Below are positions 35,156-42,548 of a stretch of 64,000 nucleotides of DNA, piece after piece; within the stretch, counting starts at the first letter, position 1, and the number at the start of each line of letters is the position of its first letter. A program made the translations under genes and the position numbers. Location: assembly GCF_023155275.1 (NCBI RefSeq), contig NZ_JALMUV010000026.1, positions 47,150 through 111,149 of the forward strand, read 5' to 3'. Below the pieces are notes generated by a model. It had not been told where the DNA came from and made no database searches. It saw nothing but the letters and a program-made list of their open reading frames with translations. Source of the DNA: Streptomyces rhizoryzae. GTDB lineage: Bacteria > Actinomycetota > Actinomycetes > Streptomycetales > Streptomycetaceae.

Positions 35156-35628
35156 GCGCCGGGGCGGGCGGCGGAGCGGTGGGGCGGGCGGAGGTGGTCA
35201 GGGGGCGGTCCGCTGTAGCCAGGGGGCGGCCTGGACGGCCGTCGCTGTCGGGGCCCGGGGGGCGTCGCTGTCGCGTCCCGAAGGCTTGTCGCTGTCGCGT
35301 CCCAGGACTCGTCGCTGGCGCGCCGGGCCACCCCGTGCGCCGGCGCCGTCCCAGCAGGTGGACGGATCGGTCCGTGATGTGACCGTGAGAGGACGGAGCC
35401 GGGCGGGCCCCCGCGCCGGGCCGCTCCGCACCGTTCCACCGGCCCGGCCCCGCCCCCTCCCGGCCCGTTCCGGCCCGGCCCGCCCCGGCCCGGCCCCGTC
35501 CCCCGGGTGCGTTCCGGCCCGGCCCGGACCGGACCGGTCGCCCCCGTCCGGTCCGCCCCGCCCCTCCGGCCCCGTCCAGGCAGCGGACCGTCGCGCCGAC
35601 CCGTCCGCCGGTGTGATGTGCTGGCCGC
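35156..35628. other. 473-bp gene-free region with repeats and low-complexity GC sequence
   Basis: It separates the GAF regulator from the acetyltransferase gene. A four-unit repeat lies at 35241-35333 (separate entry). From ~35400 to 35580 the plus strand is an irregular run of GGCCC/CCGGC elements without coding character. No terminator with a clean stem was found. Confidence 0.5.
35241..35333. repeat. Four imperfect 23-24-bp tandem repeats
   Basis: Units start at 35241, 35264, 35288 and 35311. Each opens with GTCGCTGTCGCGTCCC or a close variant and ends in a variable 7-8-bp tail. The second and third units are the best preserved. Location is between two rightward genes, not inside one. Confidence 0.75.
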
Positions 35629-36219
35629 ATGAGCCACACCGTCACCACCTGGTACCTCCAGCAGACCGCGCGGTCCGACCTGGCGCCCGCCGCGGCGCCG
35701 CCCGCCGGGCAGGACGTACGGATCGTCCGGTCCGAGGTGCCGTCGCCCGAATTCAGCCGGTTCCTCTATACGGCGGTCGGCGGGGACGTGCTGTGGACCG
35801 ACCGGCTGGACTGGCCGTACGCGCGCTGGGCCGAGCACCTCGGGCGGCCCGGGACGGAGACCTGGGTGGCGTACCTGCGCGGCACGCCCGCCGGGTTCAT
35901 CGAACTTCAGGGCGGGCCGGACGGGGCGGTGGAGATCGTGTACTTCGGGCTGCTGCCGGCCTTCCGCGGGCGCCGGATCGGCGGGCACCTGCTGGAGTTC
36001 GGGACCGCCCGCGCCTGGGACCTGGCCGGGCGGTGGCCGGAGCTGCCGGAGACCGCGCGGGTGTGGGTGCACACCTGTAGCGACGACGGTCCGCACGCGC
36101 GGGCCAACTACGAGCGGCGCGGCTTCCGGCTCTACGACACCACGGTGACCGAGGAGCCGGCGGCCGCCATGCCCGGTCCGTGGCCCGGCGCGGGACCCGT
36201 ACCGGCCGCCGCGGGCTGA
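35629..36219 (+). CDS. GNAT-family N-acetyltransferase
   Basis: 196 aa. The acetyl-CoA binding motif A reads IVYFGLLPAFRGRRIGGHLL (~103-122) and motif B follows with RVWVHTCSDDGPHARANYERRGF in part. The N-terminal third (TWYLQQTARSDL, then RLDWPYARWAEHL) precedes the fold. It transfers acetyl from acetyl-CoA to an amine; the acceptor is unknown. Start ATG at 35629 has no strong ribosome site. Confidence 0.87.
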   Translation: MSHTVTTWYLQQTARSDLAPAAAPPAGQDVRIVRSEVPSPEFSRFLYTAVGGDVLWTDRLDWPYARWAEHLGRPGTETWVAYLRGTPAGFIELQGGPDGAVEIVYFGLLPAFRGRRIGGHLLEFGTARAWDLAGRWPELPETARVWVHTCSDDGPHARANYERRGFRLYDTTVTEEPAAAMPGPWPGAGPVPAAAG

Positions 36220-36304
36220 GGCGTTCGCCCCGCGGCCACCGCCGCCGGGGCACCGCGTCCGGAACCGGCCGCACCCCGCCCCACCACGTGATGGACACCA
36301 CAGC

Positions 36305-36321
36305 GTCTCGTCATACGAGAC
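36305..36321. promoter_or_regulatory. 17-bp operator-like palindrome upstream of the sulfur operon
   Basis: GTCTCGT, a CAT spacer, and ACGAGAC form a perfect 7+7 inverted repeat. It ends 62 bp before the leader-peptide ATG, and TATTCT at ~36333 might be a -10. This position suits a repressor or activator of the sulfite-reductase operon. Confidence 0.5.
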
Positions 36322-36383
36322 CTTCATGTCCATATTCTGGATGACGGTGGACTGGCCGGAGAGCCCCGTGCCAGGCTTCCGTC

Positions 36384-36467
36384 ATGTCCAGAGCTGGAAT
36401 TGCCTTGGTGAGTCGGCGGCACGTCGACCTCGGCCGCATGTCCAGCGCCATTTGTCGGGCGGGCTGA
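36384..36467 (+). CDS. Putative Cys-containing leader peptide of the sulfite reductase operon
   Basis: 27 aa. It opens MSRAGIALVSRR, continues HVDLGRMSSAIC, and ends Cys-Arg-Ala-Gly before TGA. I recall short ORFs with the HVDLGRMSSAIC core annotated as putative leader peptides upstream of sulfur and amino-acid genes in Streptomyces. It lies 216 bp before the sulfite reductase start. The single Cys codon near the end suggests control by stalling when cysteine is short; this is inference. The ribosome site is weak (AGG 11-12 nt upstream). The 216 bp after it hold no gene and I saw no clean terminator/antiterminator pair. Confidence 0.72.
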   Translation: MSRAGIALVSRRHVDLGRMSSAICRAG

Positions 36468-36683
36468 CGCTGCACGACCAGGGCCCGGCCCTGCGTACCG
36501 CACAGCAATCGGCACCACCGCTTCGCACGTCGTCCCCCTCGTCGCGGACGCGTTGAACCCCCGACCCCGCAGCCCACGCCGACGCGCCCGCGCGCGCCGC
36601 GACTTCGGTGTGCCCGCACAGGTCATCGGGGGTGCACCGCACCCTCCGCACCCCCCTTTGAGCCGCCCAGAAGGACGTAGCCC

Positions 36684-38378
36684 ATGGCCGCCAACCCGGA
36701 CCGCCCCTCCGCCACGACCCGCCGCAAGGCCGGCCGCCACCGCGGCGAGGGCCAGTGGGCCGTTGGTCACTTCACGCCGCTCAACGGCAACGAGCAGTTC
36801 AAGAAGGACGATGACGGTCTCAATGTGCGGACACGCATTGAGACGATCTACGCCAAGGCCGGTTTCGACTCCATCGACCCCAACGACCTGCGCGGCCGGA
36901 TGCGCTGGTGGGGCCTCTACACCCAGCGCAAGCCCGGGATCGACGGCGGCAAGACCGCGGTGCTGGAGCCCGAGGAGCTGGACGACAAGTACTTCATGCT
37001 GCGGGTGCGCATCGACGGCGGCCGGCTCACCGTCGCCCAGCTGCGCGCCATCGGCGAGGTCTCCGAGCAGTACGCCCGCGGCACCGCGGACATCACCGAC
37101 CGGCAGAACATCCAGCTGCACTGGGTGCGCATCGAGGACGTGCCGGCCATCTGGGAGAAGCTGGAGGCCGTCGGGCTGTCCACGACCGAGGCGTGCGGCG
37201 ACTGCCCGCGCGTGATCATCGGTTCCCCGGTGGCCGGGATCGCGGCGGACGAGATCATCGACGGCACCCCGGCCGTCGAGGAGATCCACCGGCGCTACAT
37301 CGGCAGCAAGGAATTCTCCAACCTGCCGCGGAAGTTCAAGACCGCGGTCTCCGGCTCGCCCGTCCAGGACGTGGTGCACGAGATCAACGACGTGGCGTTC
37401 GTCGGGGTGGTCCACCCCGAGCACGGGCCGGGCTTCGACCTGTGGGTCGGCGGCGGCCTGTCCACCAACCCCAAGCTCGCGCAGCGGCTGGGCACCTGGG
37501 TGCCGCTGGACGAGGTCGCCGAGGTCTGGGCCGGCGTGGTCGGCATCTTCCGCGACTACGGCTACCGCCGGCTGCGCAACCGCGCCCGGCTGAAGTTCCT
37601 GGTGGCCGACTGGGGCGTCGAGAAGTTCCGCCAGGTGCTGGAGGACGAGTACCTGGGGCGGAAGCTGGTCGACGGCCCCGCGCCCGAGGCGCCGACGCAC
37701 ACGTGGCGGGACCACATCGGGGTGCACCGCCAGCAGGACGGCCGCTTCTACGTGGGCTTCGCCCCGCGCGTGGGCCGGGTCGACGGCACCACCCTGACCA
37801 AGATCGCCGAACTCGCCGCGGCGCACGGCTCCGACCGGCTGCGCACCACCGTCGAGCAGAAGATGATCATTCTCGACGTCGCGCCCGAGGAGGTCGACGG
37901 GCTGGTCGCCGGGCTGGAGGCGCTGGACTTCCAGGTCACCCCCTCGCCGTTCCGGCGCGGCACCATGGCCTGCACCGGTATCGAGTTCTGCAAGCTCGCC
38001 ATCGTCGAGACCAAGGGCCGCGGCGCCACGCTCATCGACGAACTGGAGCGCCGGATGCCGGACTTCCAGGAGCCGATCACCATCAACCTCAACGGCTGCC
38101 CCAACGCCTGCGCCCGCATCCAGGTCGCGGACATCGGCCTCAAGGGCCAGCTGGTGCTGGACGAGGACGGCAACCAGGTCGAGGGCTACCAGGTGCACCT
38201 GGGCGGCGCGCTGGGCCTGGAGCCGGGCTTCGGCCGCAAGGTCCGCGGGCTGAAGGTGACCGCCGAGGAGCTGCCCGACTACATCGAGCGGGTGCTCCGC
38301 GCCTTCCAGGCGCAGCGCCACGAGGGCGAGCGGTTCGCCACCTGGGCGGCGCGCGCCGAAGAGGGTGCGCTGAAGTGA
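36684..38378 (+). CDS. sirA: Assimilatory ferredoxin-dependent sulfite reductase (siroheme, 4Fe-4S)
   Basis: 564 aa, ATG with GAAGGA upstream. It has the two-fold repeat of nitrite/sulfite reductases, each with a ferredoxin-like domain. The [4Fe-4S]-siroheme ligands are C430, C436 (ACTGIEFC), C472 and C476 (NGCPNAC). The Tyr79 and Cys171 region (WGLYTQR; EACGDCPRV) matches the pair that is cross-linked in mycobacterial SirA, which separates sulfite from nitrite reductases. It reduces sulfite to sulfide with six electrons from ferredoxin. First structural gene of the sulfate assimilation operon. The siroheme chelatase gene is at the far end of the same run. Confidence 0.95.
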   Translation: MAANPDRPSATTRRKAGRHRGEGQWAVGHFTPLNGNEQFKKDDDGLNVRTRIETIYAKAGFDSIDPNDLRGRMRWWGLYTQRKPGIDGGKTAVLEPEELDDKYFMLRVRIDGGRLTVAQLRAIGEVSEQYARGTADITDRQNIQLHWVRIEDVPAIWEKLEAVGLSTTEACGDCPRVIIGSPVAGIAADEIIDGTPAVEEIHRRYIGSKEFSNLPRKFKTAVSGSPVQDVVHEINDVAFVGVVHPEHGPGFDLWVGGGLSTNPKLAQRLGTWVPLDEVAEVWAGVVGIFRDYGYRRLRNRARLKFLVADWGVEKFRQVLEDEYLGRKLVDGPAPEAPTHTWRDHIGVHRQQDGRFYVGFAPRVGRVDGTTLTKIAELAAAHGSDRLRTTVEQKMIILDVAPEEVDGLVAGLEALDFQVTPSPFRRGTMACTGIEFCKLAIVETKGRGATLIDELERRMPDFQEPITINLNGCPNACARIQVADIGLKGQLVLDEDGNQVEGYQVHLGGALGLEPGFGRKVRGLKVTAEELPDYIERVLRAFQAQRHEGERFATWAARAEEGALK

Positions 38379-38455
38379 GCGGGACCAGCCGGCGAACCCC
38401 CGGCGGGCGGGTGCTCCGTACGCGGGGGGCCGGGCGGAACGGGTCCCCGGCATGA
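38375..38455 (+). CDS. Short bridging ORF between sulfite reductase and the zinc-ribbon gene
   Basis: 26 codons from a GTG that overlaps the sulfite reductase stop (GTGA) to a TGA that overlaps the next ATG (ATGA). It opens VSGTSRRTPGG and is Arg/Gly-rich. There is no recognisable domain. It may let ribosomes travel on by coupling, or be chance, since stops are rare in this base composition. Confidence 0.25.
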   Translation: MSGTSRRTPGGRVLRTRGAGRNGSPA

Positions 38456-38700
38456 GCGAGCGCGCCGCGCCGTTCTACTGCCCGTACTGCGGCGACGAGG
38501 ACCTGCGGCCCGGGGAGGACGGCCACCGGGCATGGGAGTGCCGGGCGTGCAACCGGGCCTTCCGGCTGGAGTTCCGGGGCCTGCTGGCTCCCGGAGCCCC
38601 GGGTCCCGCCCCGTCCGGAGCCGCGACCGGAACCCCGTCCGCGGCCCGTCCCGCCACCCCTTCCGCACCCCCTTCCGCTTCCGACGGAGGTACGCCGTGA
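38452..38700 (+). CDS. Small zinc-ribbon protein of the sulfate assimilation operon
   Basis: 82 aa. One zinc-ribbon or FeS site at the N-terminus: FYCPYCGDED then WECRACNRAF, two CxxC pairs. The remaining ~40 residues are Pro/Ala/Ser-rich. It sits between sulfite reductase and cysH, and overlaps cysH by 4 nt (GTGA). I recall similar small proteins in this place in other actinobacteria. A role in electron transfer or assembly for SirA or CysH is possible but unproven. Confidence 0.85.
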   Translation: MSERAAPFYCPYCGDEDLRPGEDGHRAWECRACNRAFRLEFRGLLAPGAPGPAPSGAATGTPSAARPATPSAPPSASDGGTP

Positions 38701-39386
38701 CCACCGCAACCGACCTTCAGCGCCTCGCCGAGCAGGCGGGCCGCGACCTGGAGGACGCGTCCGCGCCGGAGATCCTCCGGTGGGCCGCGGAGACCTTCGG
38801 CCCGCGCTTCTGCGTCACCTCCTCGATGGAGGACGCGGTCGTCGCGCACCTGGCCTCCCGCGTCTTCCCCGGCGTGGACGTGGTGTTCCTGGACACCGGC
38901 TACCACTTCCCGGAGACCATCGGCACCCGGGACGCGGTGGCCGCGGTGATGGACGTCAACGTCATCACCCTGACGCCCCGTCAGACGGTGGCGGAGCAGG
39001 ACGCCGAGTACGGGCCGAAGCTGCACGACCGCGACCCGGACCTGTGCTGCGCGCTGCGCAAGGTCACGCCGCTGGAGGAGGGCCTGGCCGGATACGACGC
39101 GTGGGCGACCGGGCTGCGCCGGGACGAGTCGCCGACCCGGGCCGGCACCCCGGTGGTGGGCTGGGACGCCCGGCGGCGGAAGGTCAAGATCGCCCCGATC
39201 GCCCGCTGGACGCAGGCCGACGTGGACGCCTACGTCGCCGAGCACGGGGTGCTCACCAACCCCCTGCTGACGGACGGTTACGCCTCCGTCGGCTGCGCGC
39301 CCTGCACCCGCCGGGTACGGGCGGGCGAGGACGCGCGGGCCGGCCGCTGGGCCGGCACCAACAAGACCGAGTGCGGACTGCACTGA
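38697..39386 (+). CDS. cysH: Adenylylsulfate (APS) reductase, 4Fe-4S type
   Basis: 229 aa from the GTG at 38697 that overlaps the previous stop. It has the adenine-nucleotide alpha-hydrolase fold (FCVTSSMEDAVVAHL, FLDTGYHFPETI). The cluster Cys are C117-C118 (DLCCALRK) and C200/C203 (GCAPC), and the catalytic Cys226 is in the C-terminal ECGLH. The four cluster Cys mark the APS-using class, in contrast to E. coli PAPS reductase. It reduces APS to sulfite and AMP with thioredoxin. Confidence 0.94.
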   Translation: MTTATDLQRLAEQAGRDLEDASAPEILRWAAETFGPRFCVTSSMEDAVVAHLASRVFPGVDVVFLDTGYHFPETIGTRDAVAAVMDVNVITLTPRQTVAEQDAEYGPKLHDRDPDLCCALRKVTPLEEGLAGYDAWATGLRRDESPTRAGTPVVGWDARRRKVKIAPIARWTQADVDAYVAEHGVLTNPLLTDGYASVGCAPCTRRVRAGEDARAGRWAGTNKTECGLH

Positions 39387-39409
39387 TGGCGGAGTACTGG
39401 GAGATACAG

Positions 39410-39943
39410 ATGACGGGCGCCACGATCTGGCTGACCGGTCTGCCGAGCGCGGGGAAGACCACCCTCGCGCGGGAGCTGGCCGGCCGGCTGCGCGGCGAGG
39501 GCCACCGCGTCGAGGTGCTCGACGGCGACGAGATCCGCGAGTTCCTCTCCGCGGGTCTCGGCTTCAGCCGCGAGGACCGGCACACCAACGTCCAGCGGAT
39601 CGGCTTCGTCGCCGAACTGCTGGCCCGCAACGGCGTCAAGGTCCTGGTTCCGGTGATCGCCCCGTACGCGGACAGCCGCGAGGCGGTGCGCAAGCGCCAC
39701 CAGAGCCAGGGCACCGCGTACCTGGAGGTGCACGTCGCCACTCCGGTGGAGGTCTGCTCGGAGCGCGACGTGAAGGGCCTGTACGCCAAGCAGGCGGCCG
39801 GCGAGATCTCCGGCCTGACCGGGGTGGACGACCCCTACGAGGCGCCCGAGTCGCCGGACCTGCGCCTGGAGGCGCACACCCAAACCGTCCAGGAGTCCGC
39901 CGCGGCGCTGCACGCGCTGCTGGCCGAGCGGGGGCTGGCATGA
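39410..39943 (+). CDS. cysC: Adenylylsulfate kinase
   Basis: 177 aa from the ATG at 39410, which has GGGAG at good distance; an in-frame ATG at 39386 that touches the cysH stop is possible and adds 8 residues. P-loop GLPSAGKTT (10-18), then GDEIREFLSAGLGFSREDR and NVQRIGF for APS binding, and DVKGLYAKQAAGEI. It phosphorylates APS to PAPS with ATP. An APS-type CysH does not need PAPS, so this branch may supply sulfotransferases. Confidence 0.93.
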   Translation: MTGATIWLTGLPSAGKTTLARELAGRLRGEGHRVEVLDGDEIREFLSAGLGFSREDRHTNVQRIGFVAELLARNGVKVLVPVIAPYADSREAVRKRHQSQGTAYLEVHVATPVEVCSERDVKGLYAKQAAGEISGLTGVDDPYEAPESPDLRLEAHTQTVQESAAALHALLAERGLA

Positions 39944-40038
39944 GCGACACGCACGCGGCCGCCGGCCCGCGGACCCCCGCGGCAGCCGCACCTGCGCTCC
40001 GCGCGGGCACTGAAGCGAACGGAAGGGGCGCAGCATGA
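39940..40038 (+). CDS. Short bridging ORF between cysC and cysD
   Basis: 32 codons, from an ATG overlapping the cysC stop (ATGA) to a TGA overlapping the cysD start (ATGA). Ala-rich, opening MSDTHAAAGPRTP. No domain. Its third positions are about three-quarters GC, less biased than the flanking genes, which speaks against a selected protein. Coupling of translation is the only plausible role. Confidence 0.22.
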   Translation: MSDTHAAAGPRTPAAAAPALRAGTEANGRGAA

Positions 40039-40970
40039 CCACGGTGGCGTCGATACCCGAGGACCTGGACAACCCCTACGCGCTGTCGCACCTGGACGCC
40101 CTGGAGTCCGAGGCGGTGCACATCTTCCGCGAGGTGGCGGGCGAGTTCGAGCGGCCGGTGATCCTCTTCTCCGGCGGCAAGGACTCCATCGTCATGCTGC
40201 ACCTGGCGCTGAAGGCGTTCGCGCCGGCGCCGGTGCCGTTCGCGCTGCTGCACGTGGACACCGGCCACAACTTCCCCGAGGTGCTGGCCTACCGCGACCG
40301 GACCGTGGCCGAGCACGGGCTGCGGCTGCACGTCGCGTCGGTGCAGGAGTTCATCGACCGCGGCGAGCTGCGGGAGCGCCCGGACGGCACCCGCAACCCG
40401 CTCCAGACCGTGCCGCTGCTGGACGCCATCGAGAGCAACCGCTTCGACGCGGTCTTCGGCGGCGGCCGCCGGGACGAGGAGAAGGCCCGCGCCAAGGAGC
40501 GGGTGTTCTCGCTGCGGGACGAGTTCGGCGGCTGGGACCCGCGCCGGCAGCGGCCCGAGCTGTGGCAGCTCTACAACGGCCGGCACTCGCCGGGCGAGCA
40601 CGTCCGGGTCTTCCCGCTCTCCAACTGGACCGAGCTGGACGTGTGGCAGTACATCGCCCGCGAGAAGATCGAACTGCCCGCCATCTACTACGCCCACCGG
40701 CGGGAGGTCTTCGCCCGCAACGGCATGTGGCTGGCGCCCGGTGAGTGGGGCGGCCCGAAGGACGGCGAGCGGCTGGAGCTCCGGCAGGTGCGCTACCGCA
40801 CCGTCGGCGACATGTCCTGCACCGGCGCGGTGGAGTCGGACGCGGACACCATCGAGGCCGTCATCGCGGAGATCGCCGCGTCCCGGCTCACCGAGCGGGG
40901 CGCGACCCGGGCCGACGACAAGCTGTCCGAGGCCGCCATGGAGGACCGCAAGCGCGAGGGGTACTTCTAG
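40035..40970 (+). CDS. cysD: Sulfate adenylyltransferase subunit 2
   Basis: 311 aa, ATG with GGAAGGGG upstream. PP-loop ATP pyrophosphatase motif FSGGKDSIVMLHLA (~46-59), then LLHVDTGHNFPEV, FGGGRRDEEKARAKER and FPLSNWTELDVWQYI. It adenylylates sulfate to APS together with CysN, whose GTP hydrolysis drives the reaction. It ends 2 nt before the cysN ATG. Confidence 0.96.
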   Translation: MTTVASIPEDLDNPYALSHLDALESEAVHIFREVAGEFERPVILFSGGKDSIVMLHLALKAFAPAPVPFALLHVDTGHNFPEVLAYRDRTVAEHGLRLHVASVQEFIDRGELRERPDGTRNPLQTVPLLDAIESNRFDAVFGGGRRDEEKARAKERVFSLRDEFGGWDPRRQRPELWQLYNGRHSPGEHVRVFPLSNWTELDVWQYIAREKIELPAIYYAHRREVFARNGMWLAPGEWGGPKDGERLELRQVRYRTVGDMSCTGAVESDADTIEAVIAEIAASRLTERGATRADDKLSEAAMEDRKREGYF

Positions 40971-40972
40971 CC

Positions 40973-42334
40973 ATGAGCACGACCAACACCGCCGCCGCGG
41001 AGGGGACCGTGGACACGGGCGCCACCTCGCTGCTGCGCTTCGCCACCGCCGGTTCCGTGGACGACGGCAAGTCGACCCTGGTCGGCCGGCTGCTGCACGA
41101 CTCCAAGTCGGTGCTCGCCGACCAGCTGGAGGCCGTCGAGCACGCCTCCCGCAACCGCGGGCAGGAGGCGCCCGACCTGGCGCTGCTGACGGACGGACTG
41201 CGCGCCGAGCGGGAACAGGGCATCACCATCGACGTCGCCTACCGCTACTTCGCCACCCCGCGCCGCCGCTTCATCCTCGCCGACACCCCCGGGCACGTGC
41301 AGTACACCCGGAACATGGTGACCGGTGCCTCCACCGCCGAGCTGGCCGTGGTGCTCGTCGACGCCCGCAACGGCGTGGTCGAGCAGACCCGGCGGCACGC
41401 CGCGGTCGCCGCCCTGCTGCGGGTGCCGCACGTCGTCCTGGCGGTCAACAAGATGGACCTGGTCGGCTACCGGGAGGCGGTCTTCGCCGCGATCGCGGAG
41501 GAGTTCACCGCGTACGCCGGCTCGCTGGGCGTCCCGGAGATCACCGCCATCCCGATCTCGGCGCTGGCCGGCGACAACGTCGTGACGCCGTCGGCCACCA
41601 TGGACTGGTACGGCGGCCCGACCGTGCTGGAGCACCTGGAGACCGTGCCGGTGGTCGCCGACCCGTCGGACGACCCGGCCCGCTTCCCGGTCCAGTACGT
41701 CATCCGCCCGCAGACCGCCGAGCACCCCGACTACCGCGGCTACGCGGGCCAGATCGCCTCCGGTGTGCTGCGGGTCGGCGACGTCGTGACCGTCCTGCCG
41801 TCCGGCCGGACGAGCACCATCGAGGGGATCGACGCGCTCGGCCGGAGCGTGGACGTCGCCTGGGCGCCGCAGTCGGTGACCCTGCGGCTCGCCGACGACC
41901 TGGACATCTCCCGCGGCGACCTGATCGCCCCGGCCGGCGCGGCCCCGGTCGCCACCCAGGACATCGAGGCCACCGTCTGCCACGTCGCCGACCGGCCGCT
42001 GGCCGTCGGGCAGCGGGTGCTGCTCAAGCACACCACCCGCACGGTCAAGGCGATCGTCAAGGAGATCCCGTCCCGGCTGACGCTGGACGACCTCTCCCAG
42101 CACCCGGCCCCCGGGGAACTGGCCGCCAACGACATCGGCCGGATCGTGGTGCGCACCGCCGCGCCGCTGGCGCTGGACGCCTACGCGGAGTCCCGGCGCA
42201 CCGGCTCCTTCCTGCTGATCGACCCCGCGGACGGCACCACGCTGACCGCCGGTATGGCCGGTACCGCGTTCGCGGAGGCGGCCGCGGACCCCGCGCCCGA
42301 GAGCGCGGCGGACGACGAGGGGTGGGACTTCTGA
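40973..42334 (+). CDS. cysN: Sulfate adenylyltransferase subunit 1 (GTPase)
   Basis: 453 aa. An EF-Tu-like GTPase: G1 GSVDDGKST (~27-35), G2 around GITIDVAYRYF, G3 DTPGH, G4 NKMD, followed by two beta-barrel domains. There is no fused CysC kinase domain at the C-terminus, consistent with the separate cysC gene. It couples GTP hydrolysis to APS formation by CysD. Two bases separate it from cysD. Confidence 0.95.
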   Translation: MSTTNTAAAEGTVDTGATSLLRFATAGSVDDGKSTLVGRLLHDSKSVLADQLEAVEHASRNRGQEAPDLALLTDGLRAEREQGITIDVAYRYFATPRRRFILADTPGHVQYTRNMVTGASTAELAVVLVDARNGVVEQTRRHAAVAALLRVPHVVLAVNKMDLVGYREAVFAAIAEEFTAYAGSLGVPEITAIPISALAGDNVVTPSATMDWYGGPTVLEHLETVPVVADPSDDPARFPVQYVIRPQTAEHPDYRGYAGQIASGVLRVGDVVTVLPSGRTSTIEGIDALGRSVDVAWAPQSVTLRLADDLDISRGDLIAPAGAAPVATQDIEATVCHVADRPLAVGQRVLLKHTTRTVKAIVKEIPSRLTLDDLSQHPAPGELAANDIGRIVVRTAAPLALDAYAESRRTGSFLLIDPADGTTLTAGMAGTAFAEAAADPAPESAADDEGWDF

Positions 42335-42336
42335 CC

Positions 42337-42438
42337 ATGCTCAGGGACATGTTCGCGGACTTCGCGAAGGAGGGGGGCCGCGTGGGCAGCGGGGCCCTCG
42401 GCAGCGGACAGGGCGGAGTCGGCCGATGTGCGTGCTGA
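42337..42438 (+). CDS. Short ORF ending Cys-Ala-Cys between cysN and the ABC importer
   Basis: 33 aa, starting MLRDMFADFAKEGG, Gly-rich in the middle and ending RCAC before TGA. It begins 2 nt after the cysN stop with no ribosome site of its own. The Cys codons at the very end recall cysteine-responsive leader peptides, but nothing else supports that. It may be chance. Confidence 0.25.
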   Translation: MLRDMFADFAKEGGRVGSGALGSGQGGVGRCAC

Positions 42439-42548
42439 CCGTGCCCGACTCCCCGCCCCCCACGCCCTCCGTCCGAAGATCCGCCATCACGCCGGGCGCG
42501 CCGTAACCGCGCGTGCACTCCCCCGGCCCTCCGAGAGGAACTCCTCCC

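Noticed and set aside
33034..36333. 1099-codon minus-strand frame covering the GAF regulator and acetyltransferase
   Set aside because: No domain, Arg/Ser/Pro-rich shadow; the plus strand has two clear genes.
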